From: Kiritimatiellia bacterium
GTDB taxonomy: Bacteria; Verrucomicrobiota; Kiritimatiellia; RFP12; UBA1067
Direction of reading: 5' to 3'
Assembly (NCBI GenBank): GCA_028701555.1
Contig: JAQVQN010000123.1
Span: 1 to 7,085, forward strand
DNA: 7,085 nt
Positions within the stretch are counted from its first letter, which is position 1. Each line of letters starts with the position of its first letter. Below are positions 4,916 to 7,085 of the stretch, one piece after another. The notes below the pieces were generated by a model. That model had not been told where the DNA came from and did not search any database. It saw only the letters and a list, made by a program, of their open reading frames with translations. The position numbers and the translations under genes were made by a program.

Positions 4916-7085
4916 ATGTTAGGCACTTTGCTATTGTCGGCCGGCGTTTTGTCGGCATATGTGTTTTTCCGCATAGTGGGCGGCAAGGGAATCAGGGATG
5001 CGGCTGTTGCGGCCTGGGTGTCCCTGTACGCTTTTGTGTTCGTGGCTACGGAAGGCCTGTCGGTCTTTTTCCTTTTGACGGCCTCATGGATCAGGCTGGT
5101 CTGGCTTGGGATGATCGGCGCGGTTATTTCGGCGCTGATCATTCATTTCAAACGTAACGGGGTGCAAAAGTTTGCTGACTATGCGGCACAAGAGACTATG
5201 GTATGGCGGCGTGGTTTAAATGCCGTGCGCGGCGAGTTTCCTGTAGCGGCATGGGCGGTATTGACGGTTTTGGCGCTGACCTTGATCCATGCGCTGCTGG
5301 CACCTAATTTCGAGCCGGACGCATTGACCTACCATTTGCCGCGTGCCCAGCATTGGCTGGTCAACCGTTCGATTGGCTTTTATGAGACGTCGATAGCGCG
5401 GCAGAACTATCAGCCGCCGGGCTTCAGCATGGTTGTTTGCCACATATGCGCTCTTACCGGTGGCGACCGTCTGCTGAATCTGGTGCAGTGGGGGGCGTTC
5501 GTGTTGGGGGCGGCTGTGGTTTCGCTGATCGCGCGGGAACTAGGGGCAGGAGTGCGCGGGCAGTTCTGGGCAGGGCTGTTGTCGCTGACTTTGCCAGCTT
5601 CGATTTCCCAGAGTTTCGTGGCGGTGAACGACCAGTTCGCGGCGGTGCCGGTGTTGGTTTTTGCCTTAGCCTTGTTGCGGATTGAGCGTGGCGGCGAGCG
5701 CCACGCCGTATTTGCGGGGCTGGCGGCGGGGTTGGCTTTTCTAGCCAAATGGACTTCCTTGGTGTATGTGGCGTCATTCGGGGTGGTTTTGTCGTTGAGG
5801 TTGCTTTGTCGTGTTTTTAAGGCCCGGGGGTTGAGCGGTTGCTTCCGATTGTCCGCAATCTTGGGCGCGGCGGTACTGGGCGGGGCGTTGATGGCGGGGC
5901 CGCATGTTGTGCGCAATATGCGTATGTACGGCGACCCTTTGTCAGGCGAGCCGCCTGCGATGCTGACAAATCAAAGGCTCACGCCGATGAAGTTTGCCGT
6001 AAACGCAGTGAAACATGCGGCACAGCACATGGCCGCGCCACTGCGGATACTGAATCGTCCGCTGGAAAAGGTGGTCACACGCTTTAGCGGACAGTTGCTC
6101 AACGATTCCGATATAACATATGTCTGGACGTTACTGGATAGTAGTTTCAGGTTGGTTCCGCCTTTAGGTAAGTCGTGTTCGAGCGCATCCAACCCCTTGC
6201 ATTTTATGTTGTTTACGATTTTGGGTTTGTGCTGGCTTGTACGACCCGTTCGTTACTTAAGACTGCTTTCGGCAATCTTCTGTCCTGTTGCTGCGGGTGC
6301 CTTGCTTTATTGTGCATTGTTCAAGTGGCAGTTGTGGGCGGCGCGTTTACAGATACCGCTTTTTTTATTGATGGCGGCAGGTTCAGCGGTCATGCTGGAG
6401 CGGCTGGAGTCAAATGCTAAGGCGGCGCGTTTAATTTCGGTCTTGCTGACTGTTTACGCTCTTACACACATTTTGTTGCGGCCCACTTGGTATATGCCTG
6501 CTTTTCTTTTCGGTCGTGGCAGCGTTGGCAGTGGCATTGTTGAAAATATGACAGTTTCAGATAAGGTGAGGGCCCTTAGCAGGGTGGGGCGACCGTCTAG
6601 TGAAGTGCGGTTAATGGCCGCGAGTGCGCCGCCCGAAGTCGCGTGCGGATACAGTATATTTTATACCAGTCGTGAACGCCAATATTTCGGTAACGAGACT
6701 TATCGCGCAATGTCATTGCCTTATGCATGTCTGCAAGAAGTTATAGGGTTGATTAAATCAGATAATTCCCGGCAGCTTTACCATACAACCGTTGGATTGC
6801 TTCTGGGCTCTGATCATGGCAAAATACCACCTGAAAATGGCAGGCTGCCTTTTTCCTACGAGTTAATTTTCTGGGCGTGGGCAGGCAATCTCTCCGGTCA
6901 ATCAGATCTGAAGTTCGAGCATTTTGGGGATTCAGATCGGGATGTTTTGGCGCGCCGGGATTTTGGCGGCAAGCCTGGGTTGTTGGTCAGCGATATGACT
7001 AGGCCGAGCGTGGTGGAGCGGCTGTCTCAAAGTCAGGCGGTGGAGTGCGTGCTGAGCAACCGCTGTTTTGCTGTCTACGGGGTTA
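4916..7085 (+). CDS. GT39/ArnT-like (GT-C) membrane glycosyltransferase, 3'-truncated
   Basis: I translated this frame by hand: 723 codons run from the ATG at 4916 to the window end without a stop; an in-frame TGA at 4901-4903 limits the start. The N-terminus is hydrophobic (MLGTLLLSAGVLSAYVFF), with about ten or more membrane segments up to residue ~520. The first large extracytoplasmic loop holds 'NFEPDALTYHLPRAQHW' (D135, Y139, H140) and 'SIARQNYQPPGFSM' (from about 160), followed by 'GGDRLLNLVQWGAF', 'SLIARELGA', and 'SFVAVNDQFAAVP' (D239, Q240). This succession is typical of GT39-like proteins that use polyprenyl-phosphate sugars as donors; D135 is the likely catalytic acidic residue by analogy with GT-C enzymes. 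From about residue 535 the rest is soluble, probably periplasmic. The acceptor is unknown; lipid A, glycan or protein glycosylation are all possible. No strong ribosome site is visible. Confidence 0.85.
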   Translation, partial: MLGTLLLSAGVLSAYVFFRIVGGKGIRDAAVAAWVSLYAFVFVATEGLSVFFLLTASWIRLVWLGMIGAVISALIIHFKRNGVQKFADYAAQETMVWRRGLNAVRGEFPVAAWAVLTVLALTLIHALLAPNFEPDALTYHLPRAQHWLVNRSIGFYETSIARQNYQPPGFSMVVCHICALTGGDRLLNLVQWGAFVLGAAVVSLIARELGAGVRGQFWAGLLSLTLPASISQSFVAVNDQFAAVPVLVFALALLRIERGGERHAVFAGLAAGLAFLAKWTSLVYVASFGVVLSLRLLCRVFKARGLSGCFRLSAILGAAVLGGALMAGPHVVRNMRMYGDPLSGEPPAMLTNQRLTPMKFAVNAVKHAAQHMAAPLRILNRPLEKVVTRFSGQLLNDSDITYVWTLLDSSFRLVPPLGKSCSSASNPLHFMLFTILGLCWLVRPVRYLRLLSAIFCPVAAGALLYCALFKWQLWAARLQIPLFLLMAAGSAVMLERLESNAKAARLISVLLTVYALTHILLRPTWYMPAFLFGRGSVGSGIVENMTVSDKVRALSRVGRPSSEVRLMAASAPPEVACGYSIFYTSRERQYFGNETYRAMSLPYACLQEVIGLIKSDNSRQLYHTTVGLLLGSDHGKIPPENGRLPFSYELIFWAWAGNLSGQSDLKFEHFGDSDRDVLARRDFGGKPGLLVSDMTRPSVVERLSQSQAVECVLSNRCFAVYGV

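Noticed and set aside
5410..5916. Antisense and alternate-frame open stretches over the glycosyltransferase gene
   Set aside because: They overlap a continuous sense frame with recognisable GT39 motifs and membrane segments; their own translations are Pro/Arg/Ala-rich and unstructured.
6100..6200. A possible frameshift in the glycosyltransferase where the composition changes
   Set aside because: Codon-by-codon translation stays in one frame from 4916 to the end with family-like text on both sides (for example DSSFRLVPPLGK then NPLHFMLF), so no break is needed.

Overview
The window reads as chromosomal DNA of a Gram-negative (diderm) bacterium with moderately high GC. It carries a lipoprotein with a clean lipobox, an L,D-transpeptidase with a Sec signal peptide, a LA_2272-type surface-repeat protein and a polytopic GT-C type glycosyltransferase. 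The gene mix would suit a PVC-type lineage (Kiritimatiellota or Lentisphaerota), but nothing here fixes the taxonomy and that is a guess. All genes I support lie on the + strand. No phage, transposase, CRISPR array, rRNA or tRNA is visible.

Layout. (1) 1-1470: a two-gene unit of a 5'-truncated protein with one C-terminal membrane anchor, followed after 20 bp by a 295-aa lipoprotein. (2) 1471-1850: a gene-free stretch holding a striking repeat structure, namely two 61-bp tandem repeats whose variable cores each have an inverted partner upstream, giving a nested long hairpin (1498-1691), plus a pair of 11-bp direct repeats. (3) 1851-3110: a tight three-gene operon (LA_2272-family surface-repeat protein, a 59-aa single-span membrane protein, a 143-aa single-span protein) with good Shine-Dalgarno sites and gaps of 4-11 bp. 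(4) 3174-3806: queE, 7-carboxy-7-deazaguanine synthase, standing alone. (5) 3928-4869: an exported L,D-transpeptidase with a peptidoglycan-binding domain. (6) 4916-7085: one uninterrupted reading frame of 723 codons that runs off the window end, a membrane glycosyltransferase of the GT39/ArnT-like (GT-C) kind.

How the genes fit together: five to seven of the products are envelope-associated (lipid-anchored, exported or membrane-embedded), so the region looks like a cell-envelope neighbourhood interrupted by one tRNA-modification/deazapurine gene (queE). The most unusual item is the intergenic nested inverted repeat, because the cores differ between repeat units while each keeps complementarity to its own partner. 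That pattern is expected of a folded RNA or ssDNA element, but also of an inverted duplication.
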